Assembly (NCBI GenBank): GCA_013398955.1 | Contig: VWPU01018609.1 | Span: forward strand, 62,001 to 126,000 | DNA: 64,000 bases | Direction: 5' to 3' | Source of the DNA: Callaeas wilsoni | Lineage: Eukaryota > Chordata > Aves > Passeriformes > Callaeidae | Shown here: one piece after another, positions 1 to 12,700 of the stretch | Layout: each line of letters begins with the position of its first letter | Numbering within the stretch: the first letter of the stretch is position 1 | Made by a program: the position numbers and the translations under genes | Notes under the pieces: model-generated | Seen by the model: only the letters and a program-made list of their open reading frames with translations | Databases searched by the model: none | Told to the model about the DNA's origin: nothing

Positions 1-698
1 TAGCTCTTTTATCTCTGATCTTTCGTAGCCATCCTGCACTTGACTTGAAGTTAAATAGTGTTTTTAGCAGTTATGCCTCAGAGAGAAGACCAGAGAGTAA
101 AGAAAAAACTGCACTCCCATGAAGTGTGTATAAAACCAGACAGTAAATGTATGCACTCTCCATAAGGAGTCACAAAGGCTAAAAGCATTTGCTGGTTCTC
201 TGAAGCCTAAAAGACCATGACAGATACAATGCATGCTCTAGTAACTAGATACAACAACTCTGAATTCAGTTTATCATTATTGTTAGTTTCACTTTTTTAA
301 ACCAGTGAAAGTAGAAGAAAGCCAAAAGTAGCAATAACAATAAAGAAATGAATGTTAGTACTACTGTTGAGGATCTGAATGGTGTGAGGAAGCCAAGCAT
401 CTGCTATTGACAAGGAGTACAACTTTACAAAAATTATACTAGAAATCTTTCAATTTTAATAGAACATTAAAATCTTTGCCTAGATTTTCTAAAGTATTGC
501 ATTCTCATATCTGTGGAAGTGATATAATAACTTTCCATTATATTGCATGGCCTGGTGTAAAAACCTTTCAGAAGCTTAGCATTTTCCATCACATTAGTGC
601 ATTATCCAGGAGTTTTGTCTAAAGGACCATTACTTTAGCTCTTAAATCCCACTATTATTTTGTCTTTTTAGCCTTTATATTATTTCAAAATAATTCCT
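1..698. other. unique AT-rich sequence, no gene seen
   Basis: No long open frame, repeat or RNA gene is recognised before the first CR1 copy. Confidence 0.6.
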
Positions 699-1165
699 AG
701 AATCATAAAATTATAGAAAGGTTCCAGTTCAAAGGGACCTTTAAAGGTCATCTAGTCCAACACCTCTGCAAGGACGAGGGACACCTTCTACTACCTGGGT
801 TTCTCAAAGCTCCATTCAAGCTGGACTTGAACATTTCCAGGGATGGGAAACCACAGATTCTCAGGGAAACCTGTTCCAGTGCCGCACCACTCTCACAGTA
901 AAGAATTTACTCCTAATATTAAATCTAAGCCTATCCTCTTTCACTTTAAAACCATACCCGCTTGTCCTGTCTCTACACACCCTTCTAAAAAGTTCCTCTG
1001 ACTGCCCCATGTCCTTCCTATGTTTGGGGCCCCAGAGCTGAGCACAGCACTCCAGGTGGGATCTCATGAGAGTTGAGTAGAGGGGCAGAATCTCCTCCCT
1101 CAGCTTGCTGGCCACACTTGTTTGGATGCAGCCCGGGATAGGTTTGGCTGAGTTCATGACAATGC
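699..1165 (-). mobile_element. CR1 LINE, 5'-truncated 3' end with ORF2 C-terminal remnant
   Basis: On the minus strand this reads as the end of a CR1 non-LTR retrotransposon. The 3' tail lies at the low-coordinate end and, read on the plus strand, begins AGAATCATAAAATTATAG near 699. It is followed by the CR1 3' words for 'confirmed hit' regions such as AGGTCATCTAGTCCAAC. A minus-strand frame at 861-1157 stays open for 98 codons and carries the ORF2 C-terminus. It includes the block around REEILPLYSTLMRSHLECC and the terminal block FFTVRVVRHWNR. In intact CR1 ORF2 the conserved FSLEKRRLRGDL region lies between these two blocks. Here it is absent, and KDMGQSEELFRRVC joins them directly, so this copy has an in-frame internal deletion at about 1005-1012. 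The element is dead: it lacks the endonuclease and most of the reverse transcriptase. The family is certain by pattern, but the subfamily is not assigned. Confidence 0.93.
861..1157 (-). pseudogene. CR1 ORF2 C-terminal fragment with in-frame internal deletion
   Basis: This is the coding remnant inside the CR1 copy at 699-1165. It has 98 codons and no upstream endonuclease or catalytic reverse-transcriptase motifs. Residues about 10-45 match the region just after the reverse-transcriptase fingers and palm (LPLYSTLMRSHLECC, then QLWGP). Residues about 55-98 match the extreme C-terminus (RTSGYGFKVKEDRLRF, then RVVRHWNR). Comparison with the usual CR1 order shows that several dozen residues between them are missing without loss of frame. 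No function is expected. The open frame is a residue of the transposon protein and not a host gene. Confidence 0.85.
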
Positions 1166-1189
1166 CAACCAGTATTCCTTGTAGCAGAG

Positions 1190-1800
1190 AAACAGAGAAG
1201 TGTTAAGGTTGGAATGGACCTCTGGAGATATCTACTGCAAAGTCCCTGTTCAAAGCAGGGATTAGCTTCAGTAGATAACTCTCAGCTGTGTCCAGTTGGG
1301 TTCTGAGTATGTCCAAAGATGGGCACTCCACAGCCTCACTGGGCAACCTGGTTTAGTGTTTGATCACTCAAACAGTGAAAATGGATGCCAAGATCATTGT
1401 CTGCAAAGCTGTTTTCCAGCCAGACTGTACTGGTGCACGGGCTTATTCCTGCTGAGGTGCAGGACTTGGTACTTGCCTTTGTTGAAATCCATAATGTTCT
1501 TGTCAGACCGTTTCTTGTACCTGTTGAGGTCTTTCTGAATGGTAACCTACCCATCTGGTGCATCAGCTGCTCCTCCCAGTTCTGTGTCATCGACAACGTG
1601 CTGGTGCTACCTTCAGTGTCGCCACTCAGATCACTAATGAGGCTATTGCCCCAATAGCAGCCCCCAGGGTGCATCACTGGTGACTGGCTTCCAGCTGGAC
1701 CTTAACCTGTTAAACTTGGCAGCTCAGCCAGTCCACTGCCCTCTTATCTGGCCTGTACTGAAGCTTGTAAGGAGTTCCAATTGCTCTGCCATCCCATTCT
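1190..1800 (-). mobile_element. CR1 LINE fragment with degenerate reverse-transcriptase region
   Basis: This is a second CR1 copy in the same orientation as its left neighbour. The 3' end near 1190 reads on the plus strand as AGGTTGGAATGGACCTCTGG, followed by CAAAGCAGGG and the block CTCACTGGGCAACCTGG, which are typical CR1 3' words. From about 1395 to 1680 the minus strand carries degenerate ORF2 reverse-transcriptase sequence. It holds a VVDDTELGGAADAPDG stretch, equivalent to the catalytic FADD box and its downstream glycines, and then DFNKGKYQVLHLSRN. Part of ORF2 between the palm region and the 3' UTR is missing near 1380-1395. Upstream (1660-1800), CAGCCCCCAGGGTGCATCAC and GGCTTCCAGCTGG match more of the palm-encoding region. 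Frames are interrupted, so the copy is inactive. The 5' limit is approximate. Confidence 0.88.
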
Positions 1801-4377
1801 TCTGAATAAAAGATGAGTCTGTACCAAGGGTAAAATAAGGCACACATATATAGATATATTTTTATGAGAAGAGCATGTAGAGTCTCTTTATGGTTAGCAT
1901 TCACAAAATTGCATGTGTTGGCCTCCATATAGCTGAAAATATCCTTTGTACTGAATCTATAAAGCTAAGTATATTTAACTTGGTCCTGCAAGGCTCTGCA
2001 GATTTTGTCAGAGGCTGTATAGGTTTTTACCATCTCTGATAAAAATTTTCCATAACATTTAACATCAACAATACACCTTTGATCATTTGAATAACAGTAG
2101 TAAATATAATTTGCATGGAGTGTAGTGTAGGAGAGGGCAATGCTAGTATATGAAAATTACATCAAGGTAATACTTCGTTCTCTATAATGACAAACAGAAA
2201 GAAGAACAACAGCTTTCTGGCATTTTTAAGGTGGCATTTTCCAGCCCTAGTGACTCATCCTGGAGGCAGTCTCTGAACATTGACAGATATTGCTCAAACG
2301 GTTACCTTTCCTTTTCAAAAATTGCAAGCCACTGCTAAGGCACCAAAAATATTGTCTTTTATTCAGTCATTTTCAAGATGTTTTCTTGATGAACATAGAA
2401 AAAGATCACAAATAATGTTATTTCTGTATCAGTGGCCACTGCAAAACAGAAATCAGTTAAAAAGATAAGGAATGTAGCAATATGAAAACATAGCAATTGA
2501 AATGGAAGTTGGCAAAACCAAAATTTTAAAACTCTTGAAACTTTTGCAGAGATGGGAAAGGTAAGATAGGGAAAAGCCTCTACAAATATCCACATATATA
2601 TACAGCCCTGTTCCATGAATATGCTTAGTTTTATCCATTCGAATACGCATAACAAGGTCAGTGACCAAGAACACCTGCAAATATCTCCAGATTCAGTACT
2701 ACTGGAGAAAAAGAGGAAGATTTTGGATCAGGGGTGGAGGCAGAGTACATAAGTTAAAAGTACACTGAACCAAAGAAAGACAGAGGTTGGGTTTTAGTTG
2801 GATTCTCCAGTCTGACCTCTAGGCTGAGCTGAAACAGACCACAGGGTCATTTTTGTCTTTCCAAACATTCCCTGTCAAAAGTAACTCAACAACGTCTATG
2901 CCAGTTCTGAAGGACACTAGAGACAGTTTTGTTCCTTTTACCAGCATCCATTTAAACAATGGGAGCACAGCATTCCCCACAGTGCAGCAGGTTCTGTGTC
3001 TCCCCTGGGTATTTGTGAATGGAGATGTCTCTGGCAGAAGAAGAAATGTCTGGTAAACAGTGGAGTAAGTCTGCTGCTAATTGATAACCCAAAGTCCAGT
3101 GCTATATTACTCTAATGCAATCTGGCGGATCAAGAAAACTGTGCTGGCTTGTAATTCAAAACGATATGACTCAGAAAAAAAAAAAGAAATAGGAGGAGAG
3201 GAATCAATATTGGGAAATCTCATCTATAGCTGCCATCTGAAACCTCCAAAGATTGAGCCCTCTGTAACCTGAGATATTAATATGGATGACCTGCAGAGGT
3301 TGGCAAGATGAAAAGGGAACACCAGATAACAGAAGGAAACCTCTTAACACTTTTATCAGGCCCATTTTTCACTGTCAAACACATAAGAATTGAAAGAGCA
3401 AGCATAAAGATCTGCAGCCTTTCAATACATAAGGTGTTTGAAATATGCTTATAGTGCTCTGCTAAGTTATTTCTCAGTCAGCAAAATAATGGTCGAGGGA
3501 ACCTGAAAGGATAAAACAGTTATCCGATAGATCCTTATGAAATTGCAATATGAAGATACTGGTGATTCCATCATCATCAAGAAAATGCACACAATAGTAC
3601 AATTTTGATTGTACCAGAATTGTTTGGGTTTTATGTACAAAATTCTTATCTTTTGATTAGTGTTCCTCTGTCCTCTGCATATCAGGTATAAATCACAGAA
3701 TAATCATGACAAAGTTGATTTTGTTTAAATGCTTATTGTAATTCCATTTTGTCTCATTTATACCCTAATCAAATCCCACAGAAAGTTAGCCAAGGGACAG
3801 AGCTAAAGGGAATGACAGTGAATTGAGAACTTACTGTCCTGACATACAATGTTTTAACCTTTGTTAAAGGACATATATTTAGTTTGTAATGAAGAAGTGC
3901 AAAAGGTTCAGCCGTCTGAACCACTTTGAGGCTGCAAAAACTCCTTCCGTTGCCTTCAGAGCCATGCATCAGCCCAGGACATCAGCTTACACATTGCAAA
4001 TAAGAAAGGGCATGTCTCATTAGGGCTTACAGGGCCAGGTAGTTTCATAGGAATAAAATAAATATTTTTGTAGTGTTATCTACAAGTTCCATTCTTCAGT
4101 TGCAACAGCTGTGCTACTGGAGGTGTAAAATTACAAACATGAATATGTGCCTTGAGGTTCTCACAAGAGCACAAACTGGTCCTTTAGTTTTTGAAGGCAG
4201 CACAAACCTGTAGCCATGACCTTGAAGTTGCTTGTGGGATCATCTCATGTGCCTAAGTGCCCATCAGTGAGTAAGCAGGCAAGAGTGGGTTGTATTCTCC
4301 AAAAGACCTAAAGTACTCAGATAAAAATTTACCATAATAAATTAAACTTCAGGTTAAAAAGATCTTTAGGGGTTTGC

Positions 4378-4391
4378 TTTTTTTTTTTTTT
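4378..4391. repeat. poly-T run (14)
   Basis: An uninterrupted T run. Neighbouring sequence gives no retroposed-gene match. Confidence 0.9.
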
Positions 4392-5976
4392 AACTCAGAA
4401 ATGTGTGTTAATCACAGAGGTTAACGTTAAGATACTAAAATATCACTGAGCATTAGGGTCGGATAGTTCTGCAAGTGGAAAATATCCTGAGGTAAGGATG
4501 CTTTCCCAGGATCCTTGGGAGGTAGATGTTACACCATATGAATGAAGACTTAAAGTAGTCCCCCTTGTGCCAGGCACTATACAAGCACACACAAACATAC
4601 CTGAGTGAAAGAAATTTCCATGTGAAAAGCCGTGCTGACTTCTTGTCCCAGAACAGATAGAGGTACAAAAGAAAATTTGGGATGAGATTTATTTCACTTG
4701 ACTTCAGACCTCTACAGTGCAGATCCCGCGTTTTAGTCATGTGGGAGGCGTTGGCTGCCCAGCAGCGGCAGCTTGGAGCCTGAAAACTTGATGCACCTCT
4801 GCTGCCCTTCCTGAGCTGTCAGGTCACTGGTGTTTCTTAGGAGCTGGCACTGGTCTCTCGGTACCATGTACTTGCCTTTCTTGAAATAATTTATTTGACA
4901 CAGGGCAGGGAATAAAACATGGATTAACAGTACGTTCCTCTGTACTCAAGCCAAGATACTTATATATGATTACTTAAAATGCCCCCGGTATTTGTTTCCG
5001 TTATATACATCACACAAGAGAAGAAAATTGATTTAAACAATAGGCATTGACCAGTATGTAAGAAGTTAGTCAGAATTATTGTTTTTATACTTAGGCAATT
5101 GTGTTTCTATCGTATCGTTTTGTAAATAGAGTTGTCTGATTTTGTTTTGCCTGTTTGTTTTCTTTTGGTTTTTTAATCTAGCCCCAAATATGAGGAGGCA
5201 TGAAAGCTGAAAGGAATCTTGATTAAACATACTTTAGGGTATATATAACGCCCATGAGAAGAGCAATTCATGTGAATGTAATGGGATGCCTGGCAAAACT
5301 GTAAATTCTTCAAGGACAGAACAGAGCAGCAACTGTGCATCAGTGCCATTCTGAGCCTGACAACAATACAGCGAGAGCTGGAGAAATGTTTCCATGAGGC
5401 TGTTCAACAGAAAAAAAAATTTCAGGACATTTAAATTAATTCATTATTTTGGTCTTGGATTAACTAAGTCTTATAAGGAATCAGTAGATTCATTCAGATC
5501 AGCTGTATGGAAGGTGTTCACATTTTTTAAGACAAAATTCCAAAATCGCATTTTAGCCAAATGCAACTTTTCACCCTCTACCAAATTTTATTTTCTTATT
5601 ATTTTTCTTGGTTTTAATTTTGTCATCAAAATAGTGTGTCATTTTCATAGCCTTGTTGGTATGCTGCTGTGCGCTATCCCAAACATGTTTCTTCAGAAGT
5701 TTTTAAAAAAACCATCTTGCTTACCTCTATCAGGCTCTATTCCAGTATGGAGCAGAGGGAAAAAAATAGATATTAGGTATAGAACGAAGTTACCATTACT
5801 ATAAGTAGTATTTCTCAGTGTACCAATGATTTCTTTGGCCTTTCTGGTGGTGTCTTGATGTCACAACTCTGCAGCTTTGGCCTATTTTTTGCATAGCCTT
5901 CACTGGGCTAGACTTGATGGAAATAAACATCTTACATAACAGTCCGGCTGTGCACTCAGCTTTTTTCCCTTCTCTG

Positions 5977-5992
5977 TTTTTTTTTTTTTTTT
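5977..5992. repeat. poly-T run (16)
   Basis: An uninterrupted T run preceded by a pyrimidine-rich stretch (about 5961-5976). It could be the tail of a minus-strand retroposed copy, but the sequence to its right matches no gene I recognise. Confidence 0.9.
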
Positions 5993-8900
5993 CCTGAAGG
6001 AGATTTTCCCAGCATGAATTCTGTATGTACAATTAACATTTGCCAAATTTCATCTTCAAAATCTGTTAAGGTTTGTAAGAAGATTAAGAGACAGAGCTGA
6101 TGTGTTTCATCACCCTGCCTCTGTAATCACACAGCTTTACACCAGGAAAGAGAGCAAGAGGCAGGTTAACACTGCAGTAATTCCCTCGAAAGGAGAACTA
6201 AAATAGAAGGCTCTGAATGTGAGACTCTGTACTACTGGGGCTATTTAAACCAAACCCTTTCAGGAAAGAGCAAAGATCAGATACAGATTACACTCATAGA
6301 CATAAAAAATACCCTGACCTGATAGCTTTTGGTGTTATGGTAAAAGCAAAGAGAAGGATGAATGGTATTGCACAGCAGAATCCTTAACTATTTCTTTTCC
6401 TTCTAATTTTATTTTTGGCTGAATATGTAGCAGGCATGTACACAGACTCAGACTGAAGAGGAAATTTTCTAAAGAATAAAGGATGAAATAAATGCGCAAA
6501 AATATTTTTACCCAAAGTGAATACAGAAATAGGTGCATGTATATCAATAAAAAAATATGCCAGAATATGTACCATAGATTGGCATTAACCCAGTTGCATA
6601 TACAGGATTTTAAGTAAGGAAAGTTTGCAGACAAAATTTTACAAAGCTGTCAGAGTTGTTTACTTTCTGAAGTAAAGTCGCAGGAGATACCATTGACCTC
6701 TGCTTTTGAAATCACTGAACATTAAAAAATCGCTGTCATTAAAAGTAATGACAATTAAAACATATTATTTTTGGTTTTCTTGTAGATAATCTTCTGTTAT
6801 TTCAGCCTTATAACTTTAAGTCACTATATTTTACTGCATAAAACTTAGGCAAGAGAAAAAGTTTACTTAAAAGAAAATGAAGAAGTTGAAATTTATGGTA
6901 GTCATTGGCCACTTAAACTAGGAATATTTTTTTTCTTTAAATTTGTGGTACCAGCTCTCCTCTCTTACACTGGTTTCACCCCCATATCTCTGTTGGCATT
7001 AGTGGCATGACCTGGTGAGGTAAACAGAATCCTAAATGATCAGGCCTACAATTGCCAAAGCAGTAGTGTTAAACCCTCTGTATATTAGAAAAGAAATACG
7101 TGATATGTCACAGCGGACATGAAGTAGCTCCTTTTCATTTTTAATAATTAAGGACTACCTAAGCCTGTGTCCTTTAATTAGCCTGAAGACTGTGTGCTTG
7201 AAAGAATGGTGTGTAGTACTCCAGACCTGAATCAGATAAAGGCTCACTGCTGTCAGTTCAGGAAGACCCTGTTTCCAGGCGCAAATGACAGGATAAATGC
7301 AGACAGACTTCCTCCACTGGCCAATCTGTTGCATTAACAGACATGTAATCAATGGACAGCACACGAGACAAGTTTTTCCAAGCATTGTTGAAGTCAATAC
7401 CTCTATCAGCAGGACACGTTGTTATTTTTAATAGACCTTTTAAATATTTAGTTTTCTCTAGAAATAACATCTCTTCAACTCTACAATCTCTTTAAAGGTA
7501 TGGGATTTTAAGAATAATTTTTAACTGTTTTTTTCCTGCCTCAGGAATAAAACTATTTAATTTAAAGTCCTCCCTATATCAGATAATTTAAATGTTCTTT
7601 CTGAGACAAAAATTCTTTTTCACCCTAAACTACATTCTCTCATGGAAGCCTTAGGAATGATACTGCAAAGGGAATCCTTGCCCATATCCTAAATGGCCTC
7701 CCAGTTTTTTGAGGTGAAGCAAGACAAAGAATTGGAAAGGCAAATAAAATTTAAATTTTACATTAGCTAGCTTGCCTTCAAGTTGTGTGAACTTTTATGC
7801 CCATAAGGCAGGAAAACAATAGTGTAATGGTTTGTGTAATGGATGTTGGTTTTTCTTAATTTATCCCATGTGTCTAATACTTATGAAGGGAGAACACTCT
7901 GGATTGATTCTTAAGAGAATGTTTATTGCATTCTATGTCAGCCACACTGCAAATCCTAATGTTGCCAGAGAATGGTAAGCTACAGACCATTACGTCACAT
8001 GAATTGAGAATGTATCACTGAGCTTCAGAGTTGGCAGAGACATTTACCTCTTAATTCATGTTTAATTTCAAAGGAACAGCAGTTACCAAAGGGCCCCAAA
8101 AATAAGTAAAATTAAGTGAAATCCAGGCAAGCAAAAGAGCATTCACTGGCTATTAAAATAAACCTCTTCCATGCACTAGAACCTTCCTAGAAAATTCGTG
8201 TTGCAAAAAATCCTTGTGAAAGACAACTTGCTGGAACAGAAGCTTCTAATTGTTCTGCAAAGTAGGAATAGGGGAAAAAACCACCTGCTAGTGGTGTTTA
8301 TGTAATCATACCACGCTGTTCAGTCATATTGCCTCCCTTGAAAACCCTGATTTCATTTCTATTTAGGAGCCTGACTTGTGCAATTGACTTCCCCTTGAGT
8401 TTTCATTCCTTGAAAGAGTCACAAATAAAAGGTGACAAAGTGTCATGCCTTAAGGTCAGGACCATATATTGGAAATGCTGTTTGAGGAAGAACAAGCACT
8501 GCAGCTCAATGAAACATGATCATTGTCCCAGAGTGCAGCTTAAAAACATAGCTACTCCTTAGAGCAGGGAGTCAACGTCCATCCATGTGGTGTATATTTC
8601 AGTTAAGAATGCATTGATTATGGCATTCAAGAGGTTAAAAAAAAAAAAGGGCACACAATCGTTTCTGTCTGAAATGGAAGTGGAAGCTCTTAGTTAAATA
8701 ATTTGTGTAAATTTCTTTTGTGTCAATGAAAATCTCTGTATCTAAACTACTACAGATTTACAAGTCATCAATCAAACAGATATTATTTCCCCTTGCAAAA
8801 TCAAGTACAAGAGATCCACTTACCAGATTACTGGACTATGTATGCATGAGGAGCCCTGAAAACATGGGGAAATTGTAATAGTTAATTTACATTTAAAAAG

Positions 8901-9148
8901 AAAGGGTGATTTTTTTTTGACACTCATCACTAACCAAGAAAAGGATTATTCACTTTATGAGAATAAAAAAGTGAAGTCTTAAATGTCTTAAATTATCACT
9001 TACATTTAATATAATCAGAAGTCCAAAATACAAATAGCATTAATCTCAAAAGTGTTATCAGACATATTTAGTTTTACCTTAGAGAGGTGTTATCTTATTT
9101 TTTATTAAAAGATTTTTAATTGATCGCTTCTCCTCCCAAAATTTTTCA

Positions 9149-9220
9149 ATATATGAAAATATTTTATGAAAACATTGAAAATATATGAAAATATATGAAA
9201 ATATTTTATGAAAATGTTTT
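9149..9220. repeat. AT-rich imperfect tandem repeat
   Basis: ATATGAAAATATTTTATGAAAA occurs near 9151-9172 and again near 9193-9214, with extra ATATATGAAA units between (9181-9200). This is a short AT-rich minisatellite-like tract about 200 bases from the CR1 at 9423. Confidence 0.85.
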
Positions 9221-9422
9221 GATTTTTCTTGACAAAATCGATGAGGGAAAATGTTCGGTTCTCACAAATGTTAATAGTGACCTCTTTTTTTTCACATATG
9301 CACTAAACATCGCACTTGTACTTCAGTAGGCTGATAAAATATTTTTTAAGTGTTGATTGCAACCACCACTGCTTCTGTAAAAGAAATGTCCTGTTCATCC
9401 AGAAATAATAAAAATATCATTA

Positions 9423-9783
9423 AATCATAGACTCTCTGTAGGACACCTTCCACTATTCCAGGTTGCTCAAAGCCCCATCCAATCCAGCCTTAAACACTTC
9501 CAGGTTTGTGGCATCCACAAGTTCTCTGGGCAACCTGTTCCAGTGCCTCACCACTTTCACAGCAAAGAATTTCTTTCTAATGTCTAATCTAAGACCACTT
9601 TTTTTTTAGTTTAGAGGCGTTCTTCCTTGTCCTGTCACTGCATGCCCTTGTAACGAATCCCTCATCAGCTTTCTTGTAGGCTTCTTTCATGTACTGAAGG
9701 GCCACAATAAGGTTCCCTGGAATCTTCTCTTCTCCAGGTTGAATCAGCTCAGTCTCAGAAATCATGGTCAGCCTCAGTCTGTG
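9423..9783 (-). mobile_element. CR1 LINE 3'-end fragment
   Basis: This minus-strand CR1 fragment has its tail at 9423 (AATCATAGACTCTCTG on the plus strand). It continues through TAGGACACCTTCCACTA, GTTGCTCAAAGCCCCATCC, TCTCTGGGCAACCTGTTCC, CTTGTCCTGTCACTGCATGC and CTTCTCTTCTCCAGGTTGAA. These are the CR1 3' UTR and the codons for the ORF2 C-terminus in their usual order. About 40 bases usually found between the tail and the GGACACCTTCC block are missing. An expanded poly-T interruption sits at about 9599-9607. Frames are broken and no protein is expected. The right-hand (5') boundary is uncertain by about 20-30 bases. Confidence 0.92.
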
Positions 9784-12700
9784 TGTTAAACCCTTCTTGA
9801 GAGGATAGAATTATCGTGTCCAAGATATCTTCCAGAGATAAGAGATTCTTTCTCCATACTCATCTTTAAACATCTGTACTGGTTTGACTTTTGCGTGGAG
9901 GACTTTAAAATTCTCAGTCATTGACATTTCCTAAGAGTTACCTAAGATATGAGAGAACTGATGTAAAAAAATGCAAAAGTACAAAAATATAGTCTTGGTG
10001 CACAAAAATGCTTGTTGATACCACAACTCCACTGGATATCAGTGGTGTACAGAGTTCTGTAACCCACATTCAAACTTCCATAGCTAATTAAGAAAAGTAA
10101 ACCTTCCCCTTCATCCTGCCTATGTACATTTTGTGGTTTCCATCAGTATAATCAATGATTAAAAAAAATCTGTCAGTCTTAGTAATGTTGAGTTTCTAAC
10201 AAAACAAGTAAACAAACGTGATTTGTGATCTCCTCATGGCGAAGCAGGTTTTAAAGTTTGGTATGAGCTTAGTCAAAGTAAAAAATAAACGAAAACTGTA
10301 TGCTAACATTATTTCAACCCAGGTTTCCAGAAGAATGTATGAGCTTCATTAAATTTGTAAATTATGGGCATCCATGTCTTTTTCCACTTAGAACTGGTAC
10401 ATAGTGTGTATGATTTATGAACAACACTGGTTAAAAATTGGATCCCAATTGAATACTTGCCTTAAGCCAATTTTATGTACATTTATAAAATTGGCAGATA
10501 CAAGATACAATGTCAAATCAGAAAGGAAAAACCAACCAAAAGTATTAACAAGTTTTAATGCATCACCTCCTACTTCTTCAACTACTCTTCAAGAAAGAAG
10601 AAAGATGCTGAGAGGATGAAGGATGGTCTCAGATCTCAAATTTTAGCAGCACTCACTTTCCTGTGACAGCATACAGATTTGGAATATATAAACATGATGG
10701 GAAAACACAAAAAACATCTGCTTGGAAAGTATCATAATTTAAGATGCTCCCAGATTAGCTATTACTTAGCTATTGCTAAATTATATAAACTCTGGTGTTA
10801 CATGAGGATTCTCAGTTAGATCTGACACCGAAATGTGCAGACTGTCACACTCAATGACTTTGAGCAATAAATAAACAATAAGAGTCCCCAGACATAATTT
10901 AGAAGGTTTTGCAGGCCTAGAAGATATCCTTTACCTCATGCTGCACAGCGGAACAAAGTGTCACTCAGTTCTGCATCCCTAACTGTATTCTGTGCTGTAC
11001 GTACACCTGCCATTTCCAGGGCCTGAAAGGACTGCTCCAGGCTGAAAACCTTTGCCTGCTTCCTGTGGCACTTAAAGCCAGAGAAATTATCCTCCTGTGA
11101 AAGCAGAGTTTTAGGAATTCCTACATAACAGCTTCTGCTGCCTCATCCCTTTTACATGATGTGCAGAGGATGGACTAACATGGGGCTCTGACAATAAATC
11201 TTCAACATTAATTCAAGCAACATTCTGATTTGTTTTCTATCCTGTTATTCATGACCTTCCTTACTTTTTGTGCCCGGTATTCATACTCATCACACAAAGA
11301 TGTTAATGAGCAGATAAAACAGATGCTGTCACCCTTCTGAGTGAATGGAAATTTACACAGGGAGTGAAACTGGCTTTATCAGATGATATTAAAAATTAAA
11401 CCTCTTTGGGGCTTGGTAGCTTTACCATAACATTTGGTGAATTCCCTAGGTTTCTTGTATTTGCTTTTACTTCTGCAGGGTCCTAGGAAATATTCCAAGA
11501 AAAATTATGACCGCAAATATAATCTTCCTGGAATATAATTCAGAAGATATAGAATAGATACAATTATATGTTTTCCTTGTGAAAAGCCTCATTTTATACT
11601 TTCTTGAGTGCATGTGCCCTTGACAAACATTTGCCTAACTCTAGTTCATGCCTTTGATGGCAACCTGACTGCTCTTGAGTTTGCAGTTGAGTGAGTTTTT
11701 GCATCAAGATCTATCTGACTGTATGCATACTTTTTTGGGAATGTGGGAACAGAAGGCTCGAGAACACCATCCGAGCCCTCCACTCCAATTCCCTGTGTAA
11801 ATATAGTGTGTAATGTTCAGACGAGCCTAGAAAGAGGAGCTAATTCCCTACGTCACAGTGAGCAAAAAAATCCCAAAGTTCAGCCACTCTGACCCAAGGC
11901 AAAGCTATTCCAATGACCACTGCTTGTGGTCTAGCTGGACAACCACTCAAGAGGTTTTAATGCTTTTACCTAGCTGTGGTACAAATGTAATGCTTCATAG
12001 GAAGGCAAGAAACTGAACAAAAACCCAACCAAAAAACCTTCAAATAAAATACTCCAAAACCCCATTTGTTACTTATATTCAATAGAGCTTCATTTTTTTA
12101 GTTAATTAAAATAGAATTAATCAGATTAAAGGCAAATGCCTACTTATATGACATCACTTGATGGTCAGTGGAAAGAAAAAAAGGGCAAATTAATTTCTTC
12201 CTAAAGGAGATATTTAAAACTGTTTGGATTTTTGCACATTAAAATTGTTTAGTTCACTCAATTTGTTGTAAACTAGATCTAAGATAACTAGCTCCAAGAT
12301 AGGTGCTCACACTGCAAGCAATCATGGAATTATATGAATCCCATGCTTGAACTGTAAGAAATATATTATTGATTTGAATTGGGATTTCTGGCTTTTTTCT
12401 TCCAAAAGAAATTCTTGCTTTTTTCCTTCCACTCTGAGTGACAGTCAAAACAGATACATATCCTGAGCACACATCTATTTTTGTCTTATTCATTTCAAAA
12501 AAGTTGAAGTAAAAGACTTGTAACTGAAAAGCAATCAAATATTATAATAGCAAATAGTATTTATCTGCTGTATTTGAGCCCAGATTCAACTGTTAGAAAC
12601 AGACAGAAATTTAATTTTCTTGAGTGAAGAAGTGATATTACTCATTATAATATATATGATTAACGTGTGATTATTTTGAAAGGAAAATATCTTATAATAC

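Larger units (their letters stand above)
1801..9148. other. unique AT-rich sequence, no gene seen
   Basis: Contains two poly-T runs (listed) and a small GC-richer patch at about 4740-4870. The longest frame (5394-5804, plus) translates to a low-complexity, Phe/Lys-rich product with no recognisable domain and is taken as chance. No exon, RNA gene or transposon was recognised. Confidence 0.55.

Noticed and set aside
1296..1657. Plus-strand open frames over 80-90 codons at the left end
   Set aside because: They are antisense shadows of the minus-strand CR1 copy at 1190-1800.
5394..5804. 136-codon plus-strand open frame
   Set aside because: Phe/Lys-rich low-complexity translation of AT-rich DNA with no domain, no splice context and no homology I recognise.
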